DNA of 64,000 nt from Christensenellaceae bacterium (GTDB lineage Bacteria > Bacillota > Clostridia > Christensenellales > Borkfalkiaceae): positions 1-64,000 of the forward strand of contig CAQTYU010000005.1 of the NCBI GenBank assembly GCA_948890655.1, written 5' to 3'. The notes under the pieces are model-generated. The model worked only from the letters and a program-made list of their open reading frames with translations. It was not told where the DNA came from and searched no databases. Positions 1-7,556 of this stretch are shown here, in pieces (within the stretch, counting starts at the first letter, position 1; every line of letters begins with the position of its first letter). Made by a program: the position numbers and the translations under genes.

Positions 1-109
1 TACTTCGTCTTTTTGCGTGAGCCCTATTATGTAACTCTTTCATTTATATACCGCTACACTATGGCGGTTTTCCTTATTCCGTCTTTTTCAACGGCTATCC
101 CTATACGAT

Positions 110-301
110 TTAACGGGATTCTTTTTCTTTATTCAATTTTTTATTCAGTTGTCGTTGTTGCCTTTCGGCTTGCCACGCCGCAAATTCTCTTTGACCTTCT
201 TCGGTTTCAAAGTAGGCTTGAATAGCGGGCAATAATGCTCTTGCAAGGGAATCGATTTCAAAATCGGGTATTCCTGTAGTGTTCTTTTTCCGTCTTGACA
301 T
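110..301 (-). CDS. Small charged protein, mobile-element type
   Basis: A 63-residue protein rich in charged residues and Gln, with a central helix-like stretch (IDSLARALLPAIQAYFETEE) and a basic C-terminus. Small proteins of this look are common in integrative elements of Clostridia, but I cannot name the family. A strong AAGGAGG lies 16 nt before the ATG, rather far but on the correct strand. It follows the truncated ORF at 342-548 in the same direction, so the two look like the end of one element operon whose upstream part is missing. No catalytic motif is visible. Confidence 0.5.
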   Translation of the reverse strand: MSRRKKNTTGIPDFEIDSLARALLPAIQAYFETEEGQREFAAWQAERQQRQLNKKLNKEKESR

Positions 302-341
302 TAACTGTTGGCGTTTTCCTCCTTATAAGCGGTTATTAAGT

Positions 342-548
342 TTACATTTGGTGGTCGCTGTATCGTCCGTGAATACGGGCGAGATTTCGTTGCCGTTCTC
401 TTTCATATCTGTCTGCTTTTTCATACTGCACGTCCTGTAACAGTTGGGTATTCTTTTCCGAGATTGAAGCAACAAAAAATTCGGATATTAAATCACTTGG
501 TGCACCAGATGAGCACTCTATTAAGTTTTGAACCGTATGAGTCCAAAA
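342..548 (-). pseudogene. C-terminal remnant of a mobile-element ORF
   Basis: An open stretch of about 67 codons with protein-like composition and no plausible start codon; it is bounded upstream by an in-frame TGA at 549-551. The residues are highly polar with many Gln, Arg and Tyr near the end (QYEKADRYERERQRNLARI). It runs into the Shine-Dalgarno of the 110-301 gene, which suggests a former operon. The upstream boundary coincides with an imperfect inverted repeat (511-522 and 551-562), so the 5' part was probably lost by rearrangement. Function unknown. Confidence 0.35.
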
Positions 549-562
549 TCAATAGAGTGTTC
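511..562. repeat. Imperfect 12-bp inverted repeat
   Basis: GAGCACTCTATT at 511-522 and AATAGAGTGTTC at 551-562 are inverted copies with one mismatch, separated by 28 bases. The repeat sits exactly where the 342-548 reading frame breaks and about 150 bases from the IS3 transposase remnant. It could be a scar of an insertion or deletion, or a simple hairpin. Confidence 0.4.
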
Positions 563-581
563 TTTTATTTTTGTCAGTTTT

Positions 582-602
582 AGCCCGTTTTACGGGCTTT
601 TT
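582..602 (+). terminator. Terminator-like hairpin
   Basis: AGCCCGT (582-588) pairs with ACGGGCT (592-598) around a TTT loop and is followed by a T run on the plus strand. No intact plus-strand gene precedes it, so it may be a leftover of the mobile region. Confidence 0.4.
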
Positions 603-706
603 ATGTGTTTTATTAATTTTTTTAATTAGGACAGTTTTTCTTAAAAAGGGCAAGTTTGCAACGTAAATCGCTGAAAAGTTTATATCTGAACCCCTGCTGT
701 CCTATT

Positions 707-925
707 TTACTCTATTGAATTGTAATAGTCTTGCTCTTTCTTTAAAGGCGTTCTGTAACTGTTTTGATAATGCGGTCGCTTTTCATTATAAAAAACAATG
801 TATTCGTCAACCGATTTATAAAACTCATTTTCGGATTTGAATTTACGCCTATACAGCTCTTCTCTTTTCATTGAAGCAAAGAAACTCTCCATTACCAAAT
901 TATCATAAGGCACATAAGGTCTTGA
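707..925 (-). pseudogene. IS3-family transposase, C-terminal remnant
   Basis: The translation carries the end of an IS3/IS150-type OrfB integrase core: PYDNLVMESFFASMKREEL, then a Y-I-x-F-Y-N-E-K-R-P-H segment. In this family the Glu of this region is the last acid of the DDE triad. Only about 70 residues remain; intact OrfB proteins are near 270-300 residues, so the first two catalytic Asp are gone. The frame continues upstream of the GTG at 913 through a family-typical Ser-Arg-Pro, then is lost near 928, where the 930-1171 pseudogene begins. The element is dead. Confidence 0.8.
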
Positions 926-929
926 TTTA

Positions 930-1171
930 AGCCGTTCCGACGGAGAAGATTGTCCCGTCGTATGGTTAGAATACGGCGGCTTCTGGGAAGAGAACGGTTA
1001 TTTCGATTCGGAAGGGGTTCTTCACGGTGAGATTTTTGCCCTGATTTCAAAACTTTTATCGACTGGTATTTTTGCGGAGCTTTGGAGAACGTTTACGAAA
1101 GCACAAACGGCGTGAAAGCGAACCGTGAATTTTATGAAAACTGGCTAAAAAAGAATTTTTCATATCATTAA
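930..1171 (+). pseudogene. Frameshifted gene remnant, possibly immunity-type
   Basis: Two frames give continuous protein-like sequence: one from about 930 to 1035 (CPVVWLEYGGFWEENGYF) and another from about 1031 to the TAA at 1169-1171 (IDWYFCGALENVYESTNG, then ANREFYENWLKKNF). A frameshift near 1030 joins them into one acidic, aromatic-rich domain. The 5' end is cut at the IS3 remnant. Single small acidic aromatic-rich proteins beside mobile debris are often toxin-immunity proteins, but no family was recognised, so this is only a guess. The intact gene at 1185 follows 13 bases later on the same strand. Confidence 0.4.
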
Positions 1172-1184
1172 GGAAAATAACAAT

Positions 1185-1673
1185 ATGTCCGAACACAGCT
1201 TAATAATAGCGCTGAAATACGGCGAAAAATTGAAAGAATTTGACGATATAGCCCAAGCCGAAAAATATTTTATCTCATACAAAGACGAATTGCTCAATAG
1301 ATTAGAAGCTATAAGCGGACAATTAGACGGTTTTTCCCCCGACTACACTATTGAAAGTCTAAAAAATATAGAAAAATTATATTTTGAATTGTATCGCAAT
1401 AATGCATTCGGTAAATCAGGATTATCGCAAAAACAATTTGAAAGAATTATGTCTGTATATTGGGGTGAGGTCGTTATTAAAAATAATGCGGACGCCAAAT
1501 GGTTAATTGAAGAATTTGCTTTTTCACAAGGAAAATATGAATTGCTTGTAAATAAAGGTCTATGTAATATTTCGATATTCGATATGTTCCAAGACTTGTA
1601 TAAAAGACAAGGCAATAAACGGCAGAATTTATTATTCAGAGAATATAACAGGTATTTTGCAAGGCAACTTTGA
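1185..1673 (+). CDS. Hypothetical protein, alpha-helical, 162 aa
   Basis: A complete ORF starting at ATG 1185 with AAGGAAA about 9 bases upstream. The protein is mostly helical by composition, AT-rich in codon choice compared with the genes after 2.6 kb, has no signal peptide or membrane segment, and no motif I recognise. It is preceded by the 930-1171 remnant and followed by a strong bidirectional terminator at 1747-1766. Base composition and neighbours suggest an acquired gene, possibly of immunity type; this is inference. Confidence 0.6.
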   Translation: MSEHSLIIALKYGEKLKEFDDIAQAEKYFISYKDELLNRLEAISGQLDGFSPDYTIESLKNIEKLYFELYRNNAFGKSGLSQKQFERIMSVYWGEVVIKNNADAKWLIEEFAFSQGKYELLVNKGLCNISIFDMFQDLYKRQGNKRQNLLFREYNRYFARQL

Positions 1674-1741
1674 TTTTTTCGCTACTCTAATAAAAAACAA
1701 CCTTACCCGACAGAATTCGAATATTAGCGTTTTTTTACAAT

Positions 1742-1772
1742 AAAAAAGCCGGACACAAATCCGGCTTTTTTT
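1742..1772. terminator. Bidirectional intrinsic terminator
   Basis: AGCCGGA (1747-1753) and TCCGGCT (1760-1766) form a hairpin flanked by an A run on the left and a T run on the right. It serves the 1185-1673 gene on the plus strand and the cupin gene at 1779-2129 on the minus strand. Confidence 0.85.
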
Positions 1773-1778
1773 AATTTA

Positions 1779-2129
1779 TCAAACAACGGCGTCGGTCGTT
1801 GTGTAGCCTTCCAGAGAATTCTCTTTTACCTGAATACAAACATATTTTAAACCTGTTGTTTCCGAAGCGAAAAACCGCCTTTTCGCCGACGGAGACACAC
1901 GCATCCAGTCGCCCGCTTTTAACTTAACGCTTTCACCGTCTATAACCGCGCTCCCCTCACCTTCGAGAACGGCATAAATCTCTTCGTTCTGCTTATGCGA
2001 ATGTACGAACGGCACGCTTGCCCCTGCAGGCAACGAATTAATGCTTATTTCCGCTCCCGTAAGATTAAGAACGCCGTGCAGTTCCGTCCTTGCCCCTTCC
2101 GCTACACTTACTCTTTTATAATTGTTCAT
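1779..2129 (-). CDS. Single-domain cupin protein
   Basis: A 116-residue cupin_2-type protein. The two cupin motifs are visible: a first motif with H-S-H-K-Q-N-E-E (metal-binding His, His, Glu around residues 43-50) and a second with K-L-K-A-G-D-W-M-R-V. The second-motif His is not evident, so metal binding may be incomplete. Members of this fold range from small sugar isomerases to stress-related oxygenases; substrate unknown. AGGAGG stands 6-7 bases before the ATG. It is divergent from an HxlR regulator gene, with a candidate operator between them, so HxlR control by redox or electrophile stress is plausible. Confidence 0.8.
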   Translation of the reverse strand: MNNYKRVSVAEGARTELHGVLNLTGAEISINSLPAGASVPFVHSHKQNEEIYAVLEGEGSAVIDGESVKLKAGDWMRVSPSAKRRFFASETTGLKYVCIQVKENSLEGYTTTDAVV

Positions 2130-2192
2130 AAAAAACCTCCTGAATTAGATTACGCCAACAATATAACAGAGGTAAAAACAGAATACAAGAAC

Positions 2193-2228
2193 GTTACCTT
2201 TTTATTATCAGATAATAGTTTTGTTACC
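2193..2228. promoter_or_regulatory. Candidate HxlR operator between cupin and hxlR genes
   Basis: A near-perfect dyad TATTATC-A-GATAATA (2203-2217) is framed by two direct copies of GTTACC (2193-2198 and 2223-2228). It lies between the divergent cupin and HxlR genes. HxlR proteins bind as dimers to such dyads in the intergenic region they control, so this is a good operator candidate; binding is inferred. Confidence 0.5.
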
Positions 2229-2247
2229 AGGTTTCTTTTTTGAACTA

Positions 2248-2276
2248 TTGACAATATCCTTTAGTTATGCTAATTT
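2248..2276 (+). promoter_or_regulatory. Sigma-A-type promoter of the HxlR gene
   Basis: TTGACA (2248-2253), 17-base spacer, TAATTT (2271-2276). It is followed by an AGAGGTG ribosome-binding site before the ATG at 2298. The dyad at 2203-2217 lies upstream of the -35 box. Confidence 0.65.
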
Positions 2277-2297
2277 AAAATAAAAAGAGGTGATTTT

Positions 2298-2624
2298 ATG
2301 CTGACAAAAGAAGAACTGCCCGAGTGCCCCGTAGCCACCACCGTACGGCTTATAGGCAACAAGTGGAAACTTCTCATAATACGCAATCTGATTTACGAAG
2401 AAAAGCAAAGATTTTCCGACTTTTTAAAGACGATTCCCGCGATAAGCAAAAAAGTTTTAACCGATAACCTGCGCGCATTGGAAAGCGACGGACTTATTAA
2501 CCGCGAAATATTTGCCGAAGTGCCGCCGCGCGTGGAATATTCGCTTACCGAACTCGGAAAAACTTTAAATTCCGTTTTCAATGCTATGATTGACTGGGGA
2601 ACGTATTATAAAGACAATATTTAA
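2298..2624 (+). CDS. HxlR-family winged-helix regulator
   Basis: A 108-residue protein with the HxlR signature: C-P-V in the N-terminus (Cys13), then I-G-N-K-W-K-L-L-I-I-R-N-L, the recognition segment I-S-K-K-V-L-T-D-N-L-R-A-L-E, and wing sequence P-P-R-V-E-Y-S-L-T-E-L-G. The conserved N-terminal Cys in this family often senses aldehydes, quinones or oxidants. It is transcribed away from a cupin gene, its likely target, and probably also represses itself. It ends 7 bases before the converging transporter gene with no clear terminator between them. Confidence 0.9.
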   Translation: MLTKEELPECPVATTVRLIGNKWKLLIIRNLIYEEKQRFSDFLKTIPAISKKVLTDNLRALESDGLINREIFAEVPPRVEYSLTELGKTLNSVFNAMIDWGTYYKDNI

Positions 2625-2630
2625 ATAACT

Positions 2631-4310
2631 TTAATTTTTCAAAAGCGGTTTTATAGCGTTGGCAAGGTTTATAAAGTGGTCCGCCACACGCTCTGCATTT
2701 GCGGAAAACGAAAGATATTGCGCGCCCACGTCCGCAGTGCATTCTCCGGCGCTCAAACGTCCGACATGGCGCTGCGTCATACTTTCGGTCACCTTATCAA
2801 TCGTATCTTCGGTTTTATAAGCTTCGGCAAGCGCCTTTTTATCAACGTTTTTATAAGCCGCGACAACTTCGCCATACAGCTTTTTCACAAGCTGATTGAG
2901 TTCTGCTATCTCTTTTACCGCTGTTTCCGAAAAACTTTCTCCCGCCTCTTTAAGTTTATCGGCGTACTCCACTATGTTTTCGGCGTAATCGCCAACACGC
3001 TCCAAATCGGTTATCGAACGTATCGCCGTCGTCAGATAAATCCTGTCCTTCTCGTTCAAATCTTCCTTTAACAGTCTTACGATAAATTTCACAAGTTCCT
3101 TATTCAAAAAGTTCAGCCGGTTTTCACGCAAACGGAATTCCTTCGCGTTTTTATAATCGAGCGTACACACAATTTCGCAGGCGGCGTTAAAATTCGTCAT
3201 TGCGGTATCGGCCATTTCTATAATTTCGTTTTTAACCTGCTGAACGGCCAACGGCGGCGTGCGCAGCATATGCTCTTCGACAAAGCGGAAACGCGGTTCG
3301 GAAGAGCTTTTTTGATTTTCGTTTTTATCCGGCACGATTTTTATAACCAGCTTAACAAGCACATTCGTAAGCGGCAGTACGATTATTACCGTAATCAAAT
3401 TAAAAACGGTATGGAACATCGAAAGCTGAATCTGCGGCGCATTGGGGAACATTGCGCCGAACAAATATCCGTAGTCCACTCCGCCGAACCCCATAAAAAG
3501 CCCTATGAGCATAAACACGACCACGCCGCTCACATTGAAAATGAGATGAATCAACGCCGTACGCTTTGCGTTTTTTGTGCTGGTTAACCCGGCAATTAGC
3601 GCGGTTACGCACGTTCCTATGTTCGAGCCCATAGTAATGTAAATGCCCTGATTGAGCGAAATAAGTCCAGTTACAACCATTGTTATGGCCATTGACGTCA
3701 TAACAGAAGAACTCTGCACCAAAGCTGTGAGAAGCGCGCCCGTCAGCACAAGCAAAACAGGATTTTTGAACATAGCCAAAAAGTTTTTAACCGAGTCCAG
3801 TCCGGAAAAATACGACATAGCCCCGCTCATCATCGAAAGTCCTGCAAACAGCATACCGAAGCCGGCAGTGATGCCGCCTATTTTGCGGACTTTATCCTTC
3901 TTTGCAAACGCCAGAATAAACGCGCCTACGCCTGCAAAAGCGGCAAAAATCGCCGAAGTCGAAACGGTGTTGTCGCCAAATAATCCCAAAGAAACGATTT
4001 GTCCTGTTATGGTAGTACCTATGTTCGCGCCGAAAATAACGGTTGCCGCCTGCGCAAGCGTCATAATGCCCGCGTTAACGAAACCGATTACCATAACCGA
4101 AGTCGCGCTCGAACTCTGAATAACAGCCGTTGTTGCGGCGCCCACGCCCACTCCCAAAAGCTTGCTTTTAGACGCCTTTGAAAACAGCGATTTCAATTTG
4201 CGGCTGCCCAGTGCTTCGAGATTTGAACTCATCATCGAACAGGCGATTAAAAAAATCCCCACGCCTGCTATAAGAGACAGCACCGAAGTAATAACAGCTA
4301 CCGTATCCAT
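2631..4310 (-). CDS. Na/Pi cotransporter family protein with PhoU-like C-terminus
   Basis: A 559-residue membrane protein of the NptA/YjbB (PNaS) family. Two inverted copies of the family repeat are seen, each with the Q-S-S-S motif: AVIQSSSATSVMVIGF near residue 63 and ALVQSSSVMTSMAIT near residue 198. About eight hydrophobic segments fill residues 1-330. Residues 350-559 are helical and PhoU-like (V-K-N-E-I-I-E-M-A, then R-V-G-D-Y-A-E-N, then A-E-R-V-A-D-H). The family couples Na+ to phosphate movement; some members export phosphate. GAGG lies 10 bases before the ATG. Repeats at 4338-4406 upstream could be its control sites. Confidence 0.9.
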   Translation of the reverse strand: MDTVAVITSVLSLIAGVGIFLIACSMMSSNLEALGSRKLKSLFSKASKSKLLGVGVGAATTAVIQSSSATSVMVIGFVNAGIMTLAQAATVIFGANIGTTITGQIVSLGLFGDNTVSTSAIFAAFAGVGAFILAFAKKDKVRKIGGITAGFGMLFAGLSMMSGAMSYFSGLDSVKNFLAMFKNPVLLVLTGALLTALVQSSSVMTSMAITMVVTGLISLNQGIYITMGSNIGTCVTALIAGLTSTKNAKRTALIHLIFNVSGVVVFMLIGLFMGFGGVDYGYLFGAMFPNAPQIQLSMFHTVFNLITVIIVLPLTNVLVKLVIKIVPDKNENQKSSSEPRFRFVEEHMLRTPPLAVQQVKNEIIEMADTAMTNFNAACEIVCTLDYKNAKEFRLRENRLNFLNKELVKFIVRLLKEDLNEKDRIYLTTAIRSITDLERVGDYAENIVEYADKLKEAGESFSETAVKEIAELNQLVKKLYGEVVAAYKNVDKKALAEAYKTEDTIDKVTESMTQRHVGRLSAGECTADVGAQYLSFSANAERVADHFINLANAIKPLLKN

Positions 4311-4337
4311 TTAATAATCCTCACTTATTTTTAGTAT

Positions 4338-4406
4338 ATTCAGTAAAATCTTTTTTAAAAAATAAGAGACCTTTACAGAACTTTTTAAAAATTCAGTAAA
4401 AGTCTC
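4338..4406. promoter_or_regulatory. Repeats upstream of the Na/Pi cotransporter gene
   Basis: The 425-base gap between the transporter and the SDR gene holds ATTCAGTAAAA twice, at 4338-4348 and 4391-4401, exactly 53 bases apart (about five helical turns). The second copy also belongs to an inverted repeat, GAGACCTTTAC (4366-4376) with GTAAAAGTCTC (4396-4406). A TATACT -10-like box on the minus strand (4333-4338) abuts the first copy. Protein binding and phosphate control are inferred. The rest of the gap, 4410-4660, is AT-rich with no gene seen. Confidence 0.4.
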
Positions 4407-4661
4407 GAAATTTAAGCGTTACCGAGTATTTTCATACCGTATTGACGGTTAGCGCACGTTTAAAAAACGCTTTCTACTCCCCTTTAAAGGCAATATCTTT
4501 TGTCAATAACATTATAACAAATCAACATTTCACGTGTCAACCGTTGAAAATAAGATTTATTTAAAACTTTTAGCAGCCGTGTATCAATTGCCGGCAAGCA
4601 ATTTTATAACCAAAATTCGGCAATTTTTTGCACTTTGACCGGTAATTTTTCCCATTACCCC

Positions 4662-4690
4662 CTGTACAAAACAAAAAAACGTGCTATAAT
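4662..4690 (+). promoter_or_regulatory. Promoter of the SDR gene
   Basis: CTGTAC (4662-4667), 17-base spacer, TATAAT (4685-4690). An AAAGGAG ribosome-binding site follows at 4718-4724, before the ATG at 4736. Confidence 0.6.
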
Positions 4691-4735
4691 TAACTTATAA
4701 AATTTTTTTGCAAAGATAAAGGAGAAAAATTATTT

Positions 4736-5536
4736 ATGGAAATGAAAGATTTCAGGCTCGACGGTAAAATCGCTCTTGTTACGGGCGCTTCCTACGGCAT
4801 AGGTTTCGCCATTGCCGCCGGCATGGCTAAAGCGGGCGCAACAATCGTTTTCAACGACATAAACGAAGACCTTGTAAAAAAAGGCGTAGAAGCCTACAAA
4901 GCCGAAGGAATTAAAGCGCACGGCTACGTTTGCGACGTAACCAACGAAGACGGCGTAAACGCTATGGTCGCAAAAATCGAAAAGGAAGTCGGCGTTATCG
5001 ATATCCTCGTAAACAACGCGGGCATAATAAAGCGTATCCCTATGTGCGAAATGACCGCCGCGCAGTTCAGACAGGTCATTGATATCGACCTTAACGGCCC
5101 GTTCATTATGTCTAAAGCGGTTATCCCCTCTATGATTAAACAAGGTCACGGCAAAATTATTAACATCTGTTCGATGATGTCCGAACTCGGCAGAGAAACC
5201 GTTTCGGCTTACGCCGCGGCTAAGGGCGGGCTTAAAATGCTTACTAAAAACATTTGCTCGGAGTACGGCGAATACAACATCCAGTGCAACGGCATAGGTC
5301 CCGGTTACATTGCAACCCCGCAAACTGCGCCGCTCAGGGAAAGACAGCCCGACGGCAGCCGTCACCCTTTCGACAGCTTTATAATCGCAAAAACCCCCGC
5401 GGGCAGATGGCTTGAAGCCGAAGAGCTTGCAGGTCCTGCGGTATTCCTTGCTTCCGACGCTTCCAACGCGGTAAACGGACACATTCTGTACGTTGACGGC
5501 GGCATACTCGCTTATATCGGCAAACAGCCCAAATAA
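4736..5536 (+). CDS. Gluconate 5-dehydrogenase-type SDR
   Basis: A 266-residue classical short-chain dehydrogenase. It has the cofactor motif T-G-A-S-Y-G-I-G (residues 16-23), N-N-A-G, and the catalytic Ser with Y-x-x-x-K (Tyr159, Lys163). The sequence closely follows proteins annotated gluconate 5-dehydrogenase (IdnO type), which interconvert 5-ketogluconate and gluconate with NAD(P)H; the KduD enzyme of uronate breakdown is a close paralogue. With pectin enzymes 25 kb away, a uronate role is possible but not shown. It is a single-gene unit with its own promoter and a terminator at 5556-5585. Confidence 0.85.
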   Translation: MEMKDFRLDGKIALVTGASYGIGFAIAAGMAKAGATIVFNDINEDLVKKGVEAYKAEGIKAHGYVCDVTNEDGVNAMVAKIEKEVGVIDILVNNAGIIKRIPMCEMTAAQFRQVIDIDLNGPFIMSKAVIPSMIKQGHGKIINICSMMSELGRETVSAYAAAKGGLKMLTKNICSEYGEYNIQCNGIGPGYIATPQTAPLRERQPDGSRHPFDSFIIAKTPAGRWLEAEELAGPAVFLASDASNAVNGHILYVDGGILAYIGKQPK

Positions 5537-5547
5537 ATAATAGCAAT

Positions 5548-5595
5548 AAAAAAGCGCCGCGCGCGGGCAAACGCCCGCGCGCGGCTTTTTATTTT
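5548..5595. terminator. Strong bidirectional terminator closing the large operon
   Basis: A 13-bp GC stem (5556-5568 with 5573-5585, AAAC loop) has a T run to the right and an A run to the left. It ends the SDR gene on the plus strand and the 21-kb operon on the minus strand. Confidence 0.95.
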
Positions 5596-5597
5596 GT

Positions 5598-6755
5598 TTA
5601 AAAATTTTCGTATTCCTTTAAAAGCTGTGCCGAAATGCTGGGTTTTATTTTTTCAAATGCCTTGTCGAAAAAGTCCTTGGTAAGCGGAATCGGCAACGTC
5701 GATTTCATCTCCTGCAACCTTTCAAGCGCAAGACGGCAAGCCTCCTCTACAAGTCCGCAGATATCTGCGGCGGAATAATACGCGTCCTTTACGGTTACTC
5801 TGCCGACCGGCAACTCAATTTCCCGCGTGCACTCGGTACGCTGTAAAATTTCTTCAACGGTTATGCCGTCAAGCTCTATCCCCTTCAATTTGCCCTCTAA
5901 AATTGCGCGCTTCGCCTCCAAATCGGGCGGAGTTACATGCACTCTGTGCGAAAACCTTTTATATCTCAGATACGCTGGGTCTATGTCCTGCGGGCGGTTT
6001 GTCGCGCCCACCAGAATTCTTTTTGAACCGTCCACGCCGAAACCGTTTAAGCGTTGCAAAAGCTCGGTTGTAACCGCCGACTTATAATCCTTTGTGTCCT
6101 GCGTTCTGCGCGAAAAAATCGATTCGCACTCGTCCACGAACAGAATAGCGCCGTCGGGACACGCGTCAATCTCTTCAAAAATCTGTCTTACCGCCTGTTC
6201 CGAAGCGCCCACGTAGGATTTGTATATGTCCGCAGGTGTTACGATAAACAGCGGCAACTGCAATTTGTTTGCAAGCGCTTCGGCAAACATCGTTTTACCC
6301 GTGCCGGGCGCACCGTACATCATCATTCCAAGCCCGCCTTCCAAACGGTAATGTTTCATAATCTGCGGATTTTCCGCCATAAATACAAAGCTTTCCACTA
6401 TCTTCTTAACGTCATCAAGTCCTTTTACGTCGTCGAAAGTGGTGTCGGGAATTTTACTTTTAACCGAAGAACCGTAAGAAGCCGCCGTGTCGCCGAGTTT
6501 TTTTGAATAATCCTTATATTTTTCCGCCTCCGCATTATCCGTCGTGCGCGAGGCAATTTTTTTTGCGAGCATCGAAGCCCTTAAATACTCGGTGCTCAGC
6601 TTACTTTTTTCCTCGGAGGGAATATCCTTTTTGTCCTTTCTGCCGTCAACCAGTTTGCGGATTTTGTTTTTCGATTCCTCAAACTCAACCTTTAATTCGT
6701 CCAGACTCTCTTCGTTCTGCGCCTTTCCGCCCGCATTTTTACCTAAACCTGACAT
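5598..6755 (-). CDS. Vps4-like AAA ATPase with MIT-like N-terminus
   Basis: A 385-residue AAA ATPase, last gene of the operon. Residues 15-100 form a charged helical hairpin with the Ala-rich spacing of an MIT domain; residues 108-300 are the AAA module with Walker A G-A-P-G-T-G-K-T (near 150), Walker B I-L-F-V-D-E (near 205), and G-A-T-N-R-P followed by L-R-Y-K-R-F, the second region of homology with arginine fingers. The run T-E-L-L-Q-R-L-N-G-F-G-V-D is typical of the Vps4/katanin (meiotic) clade rather than FtsH. Vps4 ATPases pull ESCRT-III subunits from polymers by binding tail motifs via MIT. The start lies 9 bases after the previous gene. The MIT assignment is by eye. Confidence 0.75.
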   Translation of the reverse strand: MSGLGKNAGGKAQNEESLDELKVEFEESKNKIRKLVDGRKDKKDIPSEEKSKLSTEYLRASMLAKKIASRTTDNAEAEKYKDYSKKLGDTAASYGSSVKSKIPDTTFDDVKGLDDVKKIVESFVFMAENPQIMKHYRLEGGLGMMMYGAPGTGKTMFAEALANKLQLPLFIVTPADIYKSYVGASEQAVRQIFEEIDACPDGAILFVDECESIFSRRTQDTKDYKSAVTTELLQRLNGFGVDGSKRILVGATNRPQDIDPAYLRYKRFSHRVHVTPPDLEAKRAILEGKLKGIELDGITVEEILQRTECTREIELPVGRVTVKDAYYSAADICGLVEEACRLALERLQEMKSTLPIPLTKDFFDKAFEKIKPSISAQLLKEYENF

Positions 6756-6764
6756 TTAAAAACC

Positions 6765-7541
6765 TCAAATAATATCGTCTATGCCGCTGTCCTTAACGGT
6801 TCCGCCGCCCGCGGGTTGCGCCTTATCGTCCGTACCCGAATCTGAAACTCCGCCGCCCGAAACCGGCTCTTCGTAATTTCCGTTTCTGGATTCTACAATC
6901 GCTTTAACCATCTGTTCGGCCTTGGTTGAATTAACCGCGGGCGCCGGCTCTCCCTTGTGCAATTTTGCCTGGCGCTTTGCCTGCTTTTTCTGGTTTTTCT
7001 CCATAGCGGCCTGCATTTTTCTGCTTGCCTTTTCCAAAGAAGTTGCCACAGACAGCGCAAGTTCCTGACTGCCCACTAAGCTGTCGCAAATCTGCATCAT
7101 CCTGCCCACGTTGTTTGATATGGCTTTTTTAAGCTGTCTTTTATTTTTACGGCGTTGCCAGAACCCGTATTTATGCTCCATCGAGCCTTCCAAAATCAGC
7201 TTATACGAATCGAGTATGCTGTCCATACAGTTCATCGCCTGCCCAATGCAGGTCATCGCCTTTTCAACAGCCTGCATCGTCTTTATCGCACCCTCCATCT
7301 GAATGGATACGTCCAAAAAAGTCATAAGTATCTGCGACAGATAGTTTTCCCTGCCGTATTCCATAATGACTTCCGCCGCGGTTTCGGCAAGTTCCTGTTG
7401 CTTTGCAAGAAACTGCTGTTTGTCCTGCTCCATACGCTTTTTGTTCTGTTCCTGCCTGATTTTGTTCATCGCCTGTTCATACTGTGCGTCAACTCTTTTT
7501 TCAAGCTCGGATTTCTGTTGTTGCTGTTCCTGCTTTGCCAT
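6765..7541 (-). CDS. Helical protein with repeated acidic tail motif
   Basis: A 258-residue, mostly helical protein. Residues 1-60 are a Gln/Lys/Glu-rich coiled coil; 60-180 contain amphipathic helices rich in Met and Ala (A-I-K-T-M-Q-A-V-E-K-A-M), followed by a basic K-Q-A-K-R-Q-A-K stretch; the last 40 residues are Gly/Asp-rich and carry a twofold motif, G-G-G-x-S-D-S-G-T-D-D and G-G-G-T-V-K-D-S-G-I-D-D. Basic helical core plus acidic flexible tail is also the layout of ESCRT-III subunits, but no specific sequence match is visible. Its position directly before the Vps4-like gene, 9 bases apart, suggests a substrate or adaptor of that ATPase. Function not established. Confidence 0.6.
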   Translation of the reverse strand: MAKQEQQQQKSELEKRVDAQYEQAMNKIRQEQNKKRMEQDKQQFLAKQQELAETAAEVIMEYGRENYLSQILMTFLDVSIQMEGAIKTMQAVEKAMTCIGQAMNCMDSILDSYKLILEGSMEHKYGFWQRRKNKRQLKKAISNNVGRMMQICDSLVGSQELALSVATSLEKASRKMQAAMEKNQKKQAKRQAKLHKGEPAPAVNSTKAEQMVKAIVESRNGNYEEPVSGGGVSDSGTDDKAQPAGGGTVKDSGIDDII

Positions 7542-7556
7542 ATATTTAAACTCCTT

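Noticed and set aside
1..109. Short reading frames at the left edge, including a minus-strand ATG at 43 (M-K-E-L-H-N-R-A-H-A-K-R-R-S) and a plus-strand ORF from 13.
   Set aside because: The minus frame runs off the window after 14 codons and has no ribosome-binding site; the plus frame is the shadow of the 110-301 gene. Neither can be called.
511..562. Terminal inverted repeat of an intact insertion sequence.
   Set aside because: There is no intact transposase between or next to the arms and no flanking target duplication; only the IS3 remnant lies nearby.
6765..7541. PspA/Vipp1-type ESCRT-III member.
   Set aside because: The protein is helical and basic to acidic, but I could not find the PspA opening segment or its helix lengths. 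I kept only a structural resemblance to ESCRT-III subunits.
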